Below, one piece after another: positions 36,304 through 45,029 of a stretch of DNA of 64,000 nucleotides (positions are counted from its first letter, which is position 1; each line of letters starts with the position of its first letter). Under the pieces are notes generated by a model. That model was not told the origin of the DNA and searched no databases. It saw only the letters and a list, made by a program, of their open reading frames with translations. This DNA comes from UBA11872 sp965198285 (GTDB lineage Bacteria; Chloroflexota; UBA11872). Location: assembly GCA_965198285.1 (NCBI GenBank), contig OZ240251.1, positions 2,976,001 to 3,040,000 on the forward strand. Reading direction: 5' to 3'. The position numbers were made by a program, and so were the translations under genes.

Positions 36304-37644
36304 ATGGCGACCGTGCTGGTGCTGGCCCTTGTGGCGATCCCGCTGGTGCTGACTGTTGCCCTGACCCCGCTGGCGCTCGCCCTGTTTCCCCGTTTTCGAT
36401 CCCGCGAAAACAAGCGCGGCGCGCATCAGTTGACTTCCGCGGCTCGTCCCAGCAGCCGGCTGCCCCTGGTCGGTGGCCCGGTCCTGGCGCTGGCACTGAC
36501 CGCCGGTGCGATCTTGCACCCGGACGCGCCGCTGTGGCCCCTTGCCGCGGTCGGCGGATTCTTTGCGTTTGGCCTTTTGGATGACCTGACCAAGACGCTG
36601 CGCGGCCGCGGAATCGGTGCCGGCGTCTACTTTGCAGTGAACATTCTGCTGTCGATCGTCGCCGTTGCACTGATCGTCGGCCGCGGCGAGCGCGCGGTCG
36701 AAACCTTGACGCCCTTCGCGCTGGCAACCTACGTCGGAACCGACGCGCTACTGACTCTTGGCGCTTGGTATCTGGCCCTGATCCTGGGAACAACCTTGGC
36801 CGCCGGCTTCAGCGACGGCATGGACGGCCTCACCGCCGGATCGACCACCATTCTGATGGCCGGACTCTGGCTTGTGGCCGGACCAGTAACCGGCGTGTGG
36901 GCCGGGCTAACCGCCGCCGGCGCCGCCGGCGCCTTGGCCTGGAATCTGCCTTCCCGTTGGTCGCCCTCCGCCCGCACCCGGCCACGCCGCGCCCGCGCCT
37001 ACATTGGCGATAGCGGAGCGCTCACGCTAGGCGCCGCCATGGCTGTCGCGGCCATCGGGGCCGGGTACGACCTGCTCTGGCCCTTGATCGCCGCGCCGCT
37101 GCTGCTCGAAGGCTTCTCGTCGCTCGTCCAGGCCAGGGTTCTCGTACCGGCCTGGCGGCGGCTGGTGGATCCCCGCGCCCCCGACGGCACGCCGCTGCCG
37201 TATCAGCGCTTTCCGCTCCCGCTGCTCGCGGTCCCCCTGCACTACCACTGGGAACTCCTGGGTCTGGACCGACGCTCCATCGTCCTGCTCTTCTGGATCA
37301 GTACATTTCTGGCAACCGCGGCTGGAGTCGTTGCCGTGCACGCGTCCGCCGCAACCGCCCCGGCCCTCGCGCTCAGCGGCGCCGTCGGCCTGGCGTTCTG
37401 GCTCGGCGCCATGTGGCTCCGTCCCGCCTTTCTCCAAGTCGAAAACCAAGCCGTCTCCGTCATGCACGGCCGCCCGCTAAAGCTCGGGCCGTTTCGCCTC
37501 TACCGACGCCGCGAGACGATCCAGGACAGTTCCCTGGCCGAAACCGCCGGCCACGCCGGCCTCGTCGGTCGCCCCATGAACGCCCACGCCCTGGCCCAGT
37601 GGCTCGCCGACGCCCGCCAGCCGGAGCACCAGGTCAGTGACTGA
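36304..37644 (+). CDS. mraY: MraY-like phospho-MurNAc-pentapeptide transferase
   Basis: 446 residues, ten or more hydrophobic helices. MraY/WecA superfamily motifs are present in order: FGLLDDLTK near residue 95 (Asp-Asp), FSDGMDGLTAG near 175, YIGDSGALTLGA near 238 (catalytic Asp region) and PLHYHWELLG near 302, equivalent to the MraY HHH loop with the middle His replaced by Tyr, followed by a FWIS helix as in MraY. The product would be lipid I on the cytoplasmic membrane. A soluble tail of some 80 residues after the last helix is unusual. Because murF is two genes away I favour MraY over WecA; the His change leaves some doubt. Confidence 0.78.
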   Translation: MATVLVLALVAIPLVLTVALTPLALALFPRFRSRENKRGAHQLTSAARPSSRLPLVGGPVLALALTAGAILHPDAPLWPLAAVGGFFAFGLLDDLTKTLRGRGIGAGVYFAVNILLSIVAVALIVGRGERAVETLTPFALATYVGTDALLTLGAWYLALILGTTLAAGFSDGMDGLTAGSTTILMAGLWLVAGPVTGVWAGLTAAGAAGALAWNLPSRWSPSARTRPRRARAYIGDSGALTLGAAMAVAAIGAGYDLLWPLIAAPLLLEGFSSLVQARVLVPAWRRLVDPRAPDGTPLPYQRFPLPLLAVPLHYHWELLGLDRRSIVLLFWISTFLATAAGVVAVHASAATAPALALSGAVGLAFWLGAMWLRPAFLQVENQAVSVMHGRPLKLGPFRLYRRRETIQDSSLAETAGHAGLVGRPMNAHALAQWLADARQPEHQVSD

Positions 37645-38683
37645 CCTCCCCGACGGTCTCCGCCAGGCCATATCGGCCGGGCTGAGCGACTCCTCTGCCC
37701 CCTGGCGCCCAATGGCTACCGACGGTCGCCACCGCATGTGGCTGGTCGACGCACAACCTCTGCCAGTCGTCGTCAAGGGCTACCTGCCCGCCATCGACCT
37801 CTACTACGCCCACCGCTGGCGCCGCGAGGAACGCGCGCTCGACCTCCTACACCGCTACGCCCCCGGCCTGGCCCCCCAACCCCTGGCCGCCGCCCACGCG
37901 CCCGGCCAATGGGCCGCCCTGACCATGCAACACGTCGGCAACCATTCACTCGCCGACGGTCTGCCCACTGAATCCGAAGACGACCGATCGCAGGCCCTCC
38001 AGGCCGCCCTCGACGCCTACCACCGCTTCCAGGCGGTAGCCGGCCACCTGGGACCGATGTTCCGCGCCCTCGCGTTTCAGTCCGACCTCGACCGCATCAC
38101 CCGCCGGACCCTTGAGCGCCGCTACGCCGCCGCCTTCGTCCGGCTGCACGACCCGACCGCCGCGCCTGCACCCACCGCCTCGCCTCGCCGCACCGCCCCC
38201 GACGCCCCCTGGGACCTCGTGGAAGCCCTTATCAAACCGCTCCTCAGCAGTCCCCGCCGCGTGATCCACAACGGCTTCTCGCCACTCAACCTGATCTGGA
38301 ACGCCGACCGCCTGGTCGTCATCGACTGGGAAACCTTGGCCGTCGCCCCTCCCGAAATTGACTTCGCCGACCTCCTCACCTTCCCCGACTGGGACACGCC
38401 GAACCGCATGGCCCACCGATCTGCCGCGCTAATTGCGGACCAACACCTGCGCCTGGACACCTTCTGGGCCGCCGCCGCCGAGCGCTCCCTCACCTACGCC
38501 GCCACCGCGCACGTCCGCAGCCGCCGTCTACGCACAGCCAACCCCAACCTCGCCGACACCTACGAACAGCGATTGCCCCGCTACCTCGACTGGTTCCACC
38601 TCGCCGCCGCCGAACTCATCTCCGATTCCGCATCCCGCAACCGCTTGAGCGCCATCATCGCCGCGCTGCGTCCGCCTGACTGA
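37637..38683 (+). CDS. Aminoglycoside-phosphotransferase-fold protein of unknown substrate
   Basis: 348 residues, overlapping the mraY-like gene by 8 bases. A kinase-like APH fold is indicated by PVVVKGY (possible ATP-lysine), RREERALDLLHRYAP, and the C-terminal VIHNGFSPLNLIW followed by LVVIDWETLAVAPPEIDFADLL. In active APH enzymes the first of these is HxDxxxxN; here the Asp position is Gly (HNG), while the later metal-binding DWE is intact. It may be an altered kinase or a non-catalytic partner. Its position between mraY-like and murF genes implies a substrate linked to cell-wall precursors, such as a sugar, choline or nucleoside; this is inference. Confidence 0.7.
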   Translation: MTDLPDGLRQAISAGLSDSSAPWRPMATDGRHRMWLVDAQPLPVVVKGYLPAIDLYYAHRWRREERALDLLHRYAPGLAPQPLAAAHAPGQWAALTMQHVGNHSLADGLPTESEDDRSQALQAALDAYHRFQAVAGHLGPMFRALAFQSDLDRITRRTLERRYAAAFVRLHDPTAAPAPTASPRRTAPDAPWDLVEALIKPLLSSPRRVIHNGFSPLNLIWNADRLVVIDWETLAVAPPEIDFADLLTFPDWDTPNRMAHRSAALIADQHLRLDTFWAAAAERSLTYAATAHVRSRRLRTANPNLADTYEQRLPRYLDWFHLAAAELISDSASRNRLSAIIAALRPPD

Positions 38684-38688
38684 CCCCA

Positions 38689-40083
38689 ATGTTCAAACTC
38701 TCGGACGTCTACGTGGCCGCCGGACAGCAATCGCCCGCTGATGCGCCTGACCTGGAGATATCCGCCGCCCACTTCGACAGCCGCCGCATCCAACCCGGCA
38801 TGCTGTTCGTGGCCCTGCCCGGCGCGCGCGTCGACGGCAACGACTACATCGGCGACGCGCTCAGCCGCGGTGCCGCAGCCACCCTGGGCAGCCGCATCGA
38901 CGCTGAACACCCGACCTGGCGCCAGGTCACCGCTTCAGACGCACTCGCCGCCTTCCAGGAACTCGCCCGTGGCATCAGGCAACGCAGTACCGCCACTGTC
39001 GTCGGCGTCACCGGCAGCAACGGCAAGACCTCCACCAAGCAGGCGCTGGCGGCCGCTCTCGGCGGACACGGCTTCACCCTGGCCACCGATCGCAGCGAGA
39101 ACACCGATGTAGGAGTCCCCGCCACGCTCTCCCGCCTGCTTCCCGACCACCGTTTCGCCGTGATCGAGATGGGCGCCCAGATCCGCGGCGAGATCGCCTC
39201 CTACTGCCGCGTGGCCGTGCCGGACGCTGCCGTCATCACCAGCATTTCCGGCGCGCACATTGGCCTCTTCGGCGCCATCGAGGCCATCGTCGAAGCCAAG
39301 TCCGAACTCCTCACCGCCCTGCCTGACCGCGCCCCCGCCGTCCTGCCCGCCGACAGCCGCTGGCTCCCCGAACTCCGAGCCCGCGCCCCCGGCCCCGTCC
39401 TCACCTTTGGGCGCAACCCGACCGCCGACGTGCGGGTGGCTGGCGCCGTCAACCTCGACGGCACGACCGTCTCCCTCGACACCCCACGTGGACGCGGCCA
39501 GGTCCACGCCCCCGGCATGGCCGGTCCCATCGATCTGGTCTTCGGCGCGGCCGTTGCCGCCGTCCTGGCCCTCGGGCTGGACCTCCAACCGGCGCTCGAC
39601 GCCCTCCAGTCCTTCCAGCCCGCCCCGCACCGCATGGCCCTCCGGCGCAACTCCGCCGGGACAACAATCCTCGACGACAGCTACAACGCCAACACCGCCT
39701 CCATGCTCGCCGCCCTCCAGACCCTCGCCCTACTGCCGGTGCCCGGACGACGCATCGCCGTCCTCGGCGACATGCTGGAACTGGGTGATGAGTCGCCCGA
39801 CGCCCACCGCCAGGTCGGCCGCGCCGCCGCCAACGCCGATGCCCTCATCGCCATCGGCGAAGCAGCCGGCGGCTTCGTGCAGGGTGCACAAAAAGCCGGC
39901 ATGCCCGGCGAGCGCATCGTCCTGCTATCCGCCATTCTCGAAGATACGGACTCGTTGAACGGCGCCCGTCAGTCGCTCGAGACCTACCTCCGCGACACCC
40001 TTCTCCCCTCCGACGCCGTCCTACTCAAAGCCAGCAACGGCATCGGTCTCGGACCGATAGCCGACGCCCTAACCAAGTCCTGA
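38689..40083 (+). CDS. murF: UDP-MurNAc-tripeptide:D-Ala-D-Ala ligase
   Basis: 464 residues. Mur ligase architecture: an N-terminal UDP-binding domain with SAAHFDSRRIQPGMLFVAL, a central ATPase with VVGVTGSNGKTSTKQ near residue 105 and SENTDVGVPATLSRL, then the C-terminal domain with ILDDSYNANTASMLAALQTL and VLGDMLELGDESPDAH, all typical of MurF. It adds D-Ala-D-Ala to the UDP-MurNAc tripeptide in the cytoplasm. It starts five bases after the APH-like gene. The other mur genes are elsewhere. Confidence 0.94.
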   Translation: MFKLSDVYVAAGQQSPADAPDLEISAAHFDSRRIQPGMLFVALPGARVDGNDYIGDALSRGAAATLGSRIDAEHPTWRQVTASDALAAFQELARGIRQRSTATVVGVTGSNGKTSTKQALAAALGGHGFTLATDRSENTDVGVPATLSRLLPDHRFAVIEMGAQIRGEIASYCRVAVPDAAVITSISGAHIGLFGAIEAIVEAKSELLTALPDRAPAVLPADSRWLPELRARAPGPVLTFGRNPTADVRVAGAVNLDGTTVSLDTPRGRGQVHAPGMAGPIDLVFGAAVAAVLALGLDLQPALDALQSFQPAPHRMALRRNSAGTTILDDSYNANTASMLAALQTLALLPVPGRRIAVLGDMLELGDESPDAHRQVGRAAANADALIAIGEAAGGFVQGAQKAGMPGERIVLLSAILEDTDSLNGARQSLETYLRDTLLPSDAVLLKASNGIGLGPIADALTKS

Positions 40084-40144
40084 TCCCCGCACACTAGTTC
40101 GGGCCTGGCACGCCCGCTCCCGACACGAGTGCTTCGAGCCGGAG

Positions 40145-41095
40145 CTACAACTCCATCGGCGCGCGACCGGTGGCGGCGGCTGGCTTGCCCGCCTTGGCGG
40201 CCCGGCGCAGCTCCCGCCGCTCGCGCGCGGATTCCTCGTTGCGGTAATTGCGAATCCAGGTGGACGAGAACTCGTCCAGCCCGTGCGCCAAATTGGCCGC
40301 CAGCACCGCGTGCCGGATCTCCTTGTGGGTCATGTCCAGAATCGCCGCCGTCAGGCCCGCCTCGATAGCCAGCAGCAGCGTCGCGGCATTCAGCGTGCGG
40401 CGGTTCGGCAGTCCGAACGAGACGTTGCTCAGGCCGATGCTCATATTGACGTCATCCTCATCGGCCAGGATGTGGATCGCCTCGATCAGGCCGGGACCGT
40501 ACGAGTCACTGGCCCCGATGGGCAGACACACCGGATCGATGATGATGTCTTCCGGCATGACCCCGTGCTCGCCGGCCGCCGCGATCAGGTCCCGCGCGTT
40601 CTCCACGCGCTCGGCGGCGTTCTCGGGCATCGCCGCCCCGCCCTTCGTGCACATCCCGATCATCGCCGCGCCATGCTCTGCAATCGCCGGCAGCAGTTCG
40701 TCCATATACTCGGCCTCGTACGGGACGGAGTTGACGATTGGTCGCCCCTCGGCCACTTCCAGACCCGCCAGCAGAACGTCCACCGTATAGCTGTCCACGC
40801 TCACCGGAACGTCCACGGCTTCCTGCACCGCCCGCACCGCGTCCCGCATCTTCCGCTGCTCGATGTCGTGATGCGGATCGCCCGTGTTCACGTCAATCAC
40901 CCGCGCCCCGAACCGAACCTGCCGCTTGGCGTCGCGCTGCACGTAGGCCCAGTCGCCGGTGTCGTACGCCCGTTGCAGCCGCGGCTTATTGGTCGGGTTC
41001 AGCCGCTCCCCGATGGGCGTGAACGGACCGTCACGGCTGACGACGACTTCCAGCCCCTCACGGCCTCGCAGAACAGTTTTCACAGTCAGCAACAC
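40145..41095 (-). CDS. Pterin-binding methyltransferase (AcsE/MtgA-like)
   Basis: 316 residues from a GTG at 41095; an in-frame GTG at 41083 with GAGG about 11 bases upstream is an alternative. The TIM-barrel pterin-binding domain is recognisable from FTPIGERLNPTN, GARVIDVNTGDPHHD, VPVSVDSYTVDVLLAGL, PEDIIIDPVCLPIG and IGLSNVSFGLPNRRTLNAA. Such enzymes transfer a methyl group between methyl-THF and a corrinoid protein or similar acceptor. No corrinoid protein gene is nearby. The C-terminal 50 residues (Arg/Ala-rich) exceed the usual 260-residue domain. It precedes murF convergently and follows folP on the same strand. Confidence 0.82.
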   Translation of the reverse strand: MLLTVKTVLRGREGLEVVVSRDGPFTPIGERLNPTNKPRLQRAYDTGDWAYVQRDAKRQVRFGARVIDVNTGDPHHDIEQRKMRDAVRAVQEAVDVPVSVDSYTVDVLLAGLEVAEGRPIVNSVPYEAEYMDELLPAIAEHGAAMIGMCTKGGAAMPENAAERVENARDLIAAAGEHGVMPEDIIIDPVCLPIGASDSYGPGLIEAIHILADEDDVNMSIGLSNVSFGLPNRRTLNAATLLLAIEAGLTAAILDMTHKEIRHAVLAANLAHGLDEFSSTWIRNYRNEESARERRELRRAAKAGKPAAATGRAPMEL

Positions 41096-41182
41096 CTCAT
41101 GAAAGGCACGGATAACCCAAGGCCTTGCTTGGGCGGCCTGAAAGGATACGCGGGGCGCACATTGCCTTCAACGTCGTCGGAA

Positions 41183-42031
41183 TCAGTCCGGGCTGCGGAA
41201 CAGCGCATCCGCCACCGCCAGCGCACTGCGCGTGGCCGCCACGTCGTGCACCCGCACCATGTCCGCGCCCTTCGCCACCGCCGCCACCGCTGCGGCCAGC
41301 GACCCTTCCAGGCGCTCGCCCGGCGGCCGTCCCGTCAACTCGCCGATGAACGACTTCCGCGACACGCCCACCAGCACCGGCAGCCCAATCTCCCGAACAC
41401 GATCCAGTTCGCGCAGCAGCTCCACGTTTTGCCTTGGCGTCTTCCCAAACCCGATCCCGGGGTCGAAGATCAGCGTCTCCCGCGCGACGCCTGCCCGCAC
41501 CGCCGTCTCCACCAGCTCCCGACCCTCGCGCACCACGTCGGCGGCGACGTTCTCGTACCGCACGCCCCGGTACTGCCCTCCAAATTCAGTCATAACCGCT
41601 CTGGCCCGGCGGCTGTGCATCAGGACCACTGGAACTCCCAACGCCGCCGCCACCCCGGCCAGATCCGGATCGTCGCGCAGACCGCTCACGTCGTTGATCG
41701 CGTCCGCGCCCGCCGCGATGGCCTGCTCCGCCACCACCGCCTTTCGCGTATCGATCGAGATCGGCGTGTCCGGCGCCTGCCGTCGCACGGCCTCGATCGC
41801 CGGCAGCACCCGGTCCAGTTCGGTGGCGGCATCCACCGGCCCCGCCCCTGGACGAGTCGACTCGCCCCCGATGTCAATCACGTCGGGACACTCGTCCACC
41901 AACTGGCGGACACGTCGTTCCATCGCCCCCGCAACGGCCGCCACCCCGTCCCCGCTGAAGGAATCGGGCGTCGCGTTTAGCACGCCCATCACATACGTTC
42001 GTGCGCCCCACACCAATTCGCGAGCGCCCAT
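41183..42031 (-). CDS. folP: Dihydropteroate synthase
   Basis: 282 residues from the ATG at 42029-42031. The open frame extends to 42172, but the extension would run into the divergent lipoprotein gene and has no homology. DHPS motifs are YVMGVLNATPDSFSGDG, IDIGGESTRPGA, SIDTRKAVVAEQAIAAGADAINDVSG, IFDPGIGFGKTPRQNVELL and VGVSRKSFIGEL. It condenses p-aminobenzoate with hydroxymethyl-dihydropterin pyrophosphate in folate synthesis, functionally fitting the pterin methyltransferase just downstream. Confidence 0.95.
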   Translation of the reverse strand: MGARELVWGARTYVMGVLNATPDSFSGDGVAAVAGAMERRVRQLVDECPDVIDIGGESTRPGAGPVDAATELDRVLPAIEAVRRQAPDTPISIDTRKAVVAEQAIAAGADAINDVSGLRDDPDLAGVAAALGVPVVLMHSRRARAVMTEFGGQYRGVRYENVAADVVREGRELVETAVRAGVARETLIFDPGIGFGKTPRQNVELLRELDRVREIGLPVLVGVSRKSFIGELTGRPPGERLEGSLAAAVAAVAKGADMVRVHDVAATRSALAVADALFRSPD

Positions 42032-42129
42032 GCGCAGCGACACGACACGTTCTACATGCACGAAGTGCCTGCCACAGGCGATACTGGATACGAACCGAGG
42101 AAGTATTGCACCAGATTGAGGATCGTCCC

Positions 42130-42615
42130 GTGAGGTCCAGACGTGGAACCCCGCCATTCGCGCGCCGCTCACTTCTCAGGCTGGTCGGCTTCGGCGCGCC
42201 CCTCCTGATCACGCTGGCCGCCTGCGGTGAGGTGGCCTCCGAACCCGAGCCTACCCCGGCCGAGGAACTAACCCCCGAGGCCCCGGCCGACAACCTGGCC
42301 CGCGAACTCCCCGCCATGCCCGAGATGCGCTCCGGTAGAACCGACCATCTCCAGCAGCGCACCGAAACCGGACGCTTTGACCGCGCCGTCTACTTCTCCG
42401 AACTAACGGCCGGCCACGTCCTCAACTTCTACCTGGACGAAATGCCCGCCCTCGGCTGGAAGGAGCTTTCGCGCTCCGAACTCACCGCCAGGGGCGGCCA
42501 ACTGGAGTACGAAAGCCCCAGCGGGTCCCAGCACCTCCTGATCAAAGTCGAACGCCGGGCGCGTGACTCCTCCTCAACCGTCCTCGAACTCACCACCACC
42601 ACCCGCCCCAGCTAA
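42130..42615 (+). CDS. Putative lipoprotein
   Basis: 161 residues from a GTG at 42130 with GAGG eight bases upstream; longer in-frame starts overlap the divergent folP region. A type-II signal peptide is clear: a twin-Arg-containing charged start, the hydrophobic LLRLVGFGAPLLITL and lipobox LAAC, so the mature protein begins with Cys near residue 32. A Pro/Glu-rich linker (residues 36-55) leads into a small domain with DRAVYFSELTAGHVLNFYLDEMPALGWKEL and KVERR, a pattern seen in unnamed surface lipoproteins. Function unknown. Confidence 0.75.
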   Translation: MRSRRGTPPFARRSLLRLVGFGAPLLITLAACGEVASEPEPTPAEELTPEAPADNLARELPAMPEMRSGRTDHLQQRTETGRFDRAVYFSELTAGHVLNFYLDEMPALGWKELSRSELTARGGQLEYESPSGSQHLLIKVERRARDSSSTVLELTTTTRPS

Positions 42616-42713
42616 TCCCCGCCCGTCCGTCATGTTCCCTCTCCCGACGGTGAGTGTCAGGGTCTTCCGGGCTAGCGGCCGCCAAACCCTACGACATATG
42701 GTGCCAAGCCCCG

Positions 42714-43121
42714 CTAACGCGGATCCGCCACGTCGTCCGCCGACATATGCCGCACCGTCTGGCCCGTGGCCACGAACGTCCGGCTCACTTCCGGCTTCCC
42801 GTAGGTCCACACAATCCGCATCTGCGTCTCGCCGTCATTCCAGAAGCGGTGGTGCGCGCCTTCCGGAATCCACACGTGATCGAACGGCTGAAGCGTCAGT
42901 TGTTCGCCGTCGATCTCGGCCGTCGCCACGCCCTCCACGCACGTAATGCACTCCTCGGTGTCGTGAAAGTGCAGCGGTAGGCCCGCCCCTGGCGCCATGA
43001 TCGTCATGCCCGTCGAGACGTTCTGCGCGCCCTTGGCGCCGTTCATCAGCGGAATGCTCCGCACCCCGCCGCCCCGATCGAACACCTCGGCTTCAGTCTC
43101 CCGAATCAGCACTCGACCCAT
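42714..43121 (-). CDS. Small cupin-domain protein
   Basis: 135 residues from the ATG at 43119-43121, with AGGAG seven bases upstream. The two cupin motifs are visible: LPLHFHDTEECITCVEG (His-x-His...Glu metal site) and FDHVWIPEGAHHRFWND (second His). It is a single-domain metal-dependent beta-barrel, possibly a small-molecule binding protein or simple enzyme. The substrate is unknown. Confidence 0.85.
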   Translation of the reverse strand: MGRVLIRETEAEVFDRGGGVRSIPLMNGAKGAQNVSTGMTIMAPGAGLPLHFHDTEECITCVEGVATAEIDGEQLTLQPFDHVWIPEGAHHRFWNDGETQMRIVWTYGKPEVSRTFVATGQTVRHMSADDVADPR

Positions 43122-43250
43122 AGCGGACTCCTGCCTCACCAATCGTTTTCGCCAGCCTAACCAACCGCCGCCGAACCCCTTATCGCCACATCACGGCCGC
43201 ACACCCAGCCGACCAAATCAGGCGGCCCTACCCACCGGACCCATTGAGAT

Positions 43251-43268
43251 TCGCACCCTAAGGTGCGA
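43251..43268 (+). promoter_or_regulatory. Palindromic operator candidate upstream of hicAB
   Basis: Perfect inverted repeat TCGCACC (43251-43257) and GGTGCGA (43262-43268) around CTAA, ending 10 bases before the hicA ATG. HicB antitoxins with a DNA-binding domain repress their own operon through palindromes in this position, so this is a natural autoregulatory site. The repeat is seen; the role is inferred. Confidence 0.55.
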
Positions 43269-43278
43269 GCATCGACCA

Positions 43279-43485
43279 ATGACCAGCCGTGAGTTCATCA
43301 GGCGAGCAAGGAGGTACGCCCGCACAAGCGGACAAGCGTTTCGTTTCGATCCGGCTCACGGCAAAGGCAGTCACGGCCGGCTCTACGTCGGTCCCCGGTT
43401 CACCACCGTCAAACAAGGCGAACTGTCGAGGGGCCTCGTGGCCGCCATGTTGCGGCAGTTGAATATCAACCGAAAGGACTTCTGA
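43279..43485 (+). CDS. hicA: HicA-type mRNA interferase toxin
   Basis: 68 residues from the ATG at 43279. The dsRBD-like HicA fold is indicated by SREFIRRARRYARTSG, GKGSHGRLYVG with the catalytic His at residue 32, TTVKQGELSRGLVAAMLRQLNI and the terminal NRKDF. It should cleave mRNA when free of HicB. The hicB gene starts four bases downstream in the usual toxin-first order. Confidence 0.9.
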   Translation: MTSREFIRRARRYARTSGQAFRFDPAHGKGSHGRLYVGPRFTTVKQGELSRGLVAAMLRQLNINRKDF

Positions 43486-43488
43486 TCC

Positions 43489-43917
43489 ATGATCTACGCC
43501 TACCCGTGTGTCCTCACTCCGGTCGACGATGGGAGCCTCGTCGCCACCTTTCAAGACGTCCCGGAAGCCATCACCGGCGGCGCAAGCCGGTCCGAAGCTC
43601 TGGCCCAGGCCGAGGACGCCCTCGCAACAGCTCTGGCCGGCTACGTTCACGAAAAGTGGGACATTCCATCCCCAAGCGAGGCGGTCGCTGGTCATGAGCT
43701 GGTCGCCGTGCCCGCCGTCATTGCCGCCAAACTCGCCCTCTACTCAGCCATGCGCGCGCAGCGCATCACCAAAGTGGAACTCGCCAGCAGACTGGGCATT
43801 AGTGAGTCCGCGGTACGCAAGCTGGCCAATCCGGACCACCGCTCACACGTCGGCCAGGTACAGAAAGCACTCCGGGCTGTGGGACGCACCATCAAAGTCG
43901 AGGTCACCGCCGCCTGA
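43489..43917 (+). CDS. hicB: HicB-type antitoxin with helix-turn-helix
   Basis: 142 residues. The N-terminal partial RNase-H fold (residues 1-60, PCVLTPVDDGSLVATFQDVPEAITGG, then EALAQAEDALATAL) binds HicA. A C-terminal XRE-like helix-turn-helix (about 92-116, ITKVELASRLGISESAVRKL) should bind the operator palindrome upstream of hicA. Both domains look intact. Confidence 0.9.
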   Translation: MIYAYPCVLTPVDDGSLVATFQDVPEAITGGASRSEALAQAEDALATALAGYVHEKWDIPSPSEAVAGHELVAVPAVIAAKLALYSAMRAQRITKVELASRLGISESAVRKLANPDHRSHVGQVQKALRAVGRTIKVEVTAA

Positions 43918-44050
43918 ACGTGACGGAGGCATGGACGCGCCGAGGGCGACGAGAATCACCATCGTCGCCCCACCCAACGCCCCGCGCTTGCCCAGAATAT
44001 GCACCGGGACCTCGCACAGTGATTCCCCGCGCTCCACGCCTGCCAGGCAC

Positions 44051-45010
44051 CTACCGCCAAACCGCCGCCACAAACCCGCTCGTCGTCAGAAACCCATGCG
44101 GCTTCGGCAGCCCCTTTGCTAGCGCCCCGGCCAGCCGCAGCGTCGCCGACCGTTCCGGCCTACGCAGCGCCGCTTCAAACTCCCGGCGAACATCCCCCGG
44201 CTCGTCGCGAACCTGCACCAGCCGCACGTGCAGCCCCGGCCCCCAGACCTGCAACCCGAACCGCACCGACTCCAACCCCGCCGCCAGTTCCGTCTCCGCC
44301 ACCAGCACCGTCACCCCGTCGCGCGGCGCAGCCGTTTCCGCCAGACCCATCAACGCCCCCGCGCCCAGTCCTGTCAGCGCGCTCGGACTGCCCGTATCCA
44401 ACACCCGCTCCACCACCTCCGGCCGCCTGGCCTGCGCGGCCTCCCCCACCGCCGCCAGTCCGTCACCCCTGCCCGGCGCCAGCCAGAACAGCTTCTGCTC
44501 CACCCAGGCCGGCGGCCCACCCCTGGCCTGAAACGGCGCCCGTTCCGCCGCCCCATCCTCCAGCAGTCGCCGCGCCGCGCGCACCGCCTGCTCGAACTCC
44601 GCCTTTGGCAGCGCCTCCCGGACCTCCAGAAACTCCGGCAAATCGTCCAGGACAACCCCTCCGCCCGGATACACCTCCACGTCAATCCCCAGGTCCGTCC
44701 AGGTCAGCGCGCCGCCGCGATACTCGGCCGGCGTCGTCACGTTGCAATACCAGTGCACCCCGGGCGCCTGCGCGTGCATCACGTGCGACCACGCCCCGCG
44801 CCGAAAACTCAGATGCTCCCCGTGGTCCGAGATCCACAGCTCCCGCCCCGGCATCTCATACGCCGTGCCCTTCGGCACCTGCACGTCCAACCGCTCGCCG
44901 CTCGACAGCGACACGATCCCCTCCACCTGCCACGCCGGCACGCTCGTATTCCACCGCAGCTTCCGCAACCGGATCCGATCGCCAATCACCCGCTCAACCC
45001 AGTTCTCCAT
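44051..45010 (-). CDS. DUF402-domain protein with extra C-terminal domain
   Basis: 319 residues from the ATG at 45008-45010. Residues 1-165 resemble the DUF402/FomD-like fold: W-x-VEGIVSLSSGERL, the WSHVMHAQAPGVHWYCNVTTPAEY core, TWTDLGIDVEVYPGGGVVLDDLPEFLE and the following helix with FEQAVRAARRLLEDG. Members include nucleoside-diphosphate or nucleotide hydrolases. The remaining 150 residues (from AERAPFQARGG) have alternating strands and helices (GVTVLVAETELAAGLESVRFGLQVWGP) and no family I recognise. It is 19 bases downstream of the aldo/keto reductase on the same strand and may be cotranscribed. Confidence 0.7.
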   Translation of the reverse strand: MENWVERVIGDRIRLRKLRWNTSVPAWQVEGIVSLSSGERLDVQVPKGTAYEMPGRELWISDHGEHLSFRRGAWSHVMHAQAPGVHWYCNVTTPAEYRGGALTWTDLGIDVEVYPGGGVVLDDLPEFLEVREALPKAEFEQAVRAARRLLEDGAAERAPFQARGGPPAWVEQKLFWLAPGRGDGLAAVGEAAQARRPEVVERVLDTGSPSALTGLGAGALMGLAETAAPRDGVTVLVAETELAAGLESVRFGLQVWGPGLHVRLVQVRDEPGDVRREFEAALRRPERSATLRLAGALAKGLPKPHGFLTTSGFVAAVWR

Positions 45011-45029
45011 AGCCACGAATTCCGGGAAA

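Noticed and set aside
40100..40116. Short CGGGC/GCCCG hairpin between murF and the methyltransferase
   Set aside because: Only five base pairs and no T-run; too weak to call a terminator.
40283..41980. A 565-codon plus-strand open frame
   Set aside because: Antisense to the pterin methyltransferase and folP, both of which have clear family motifs.
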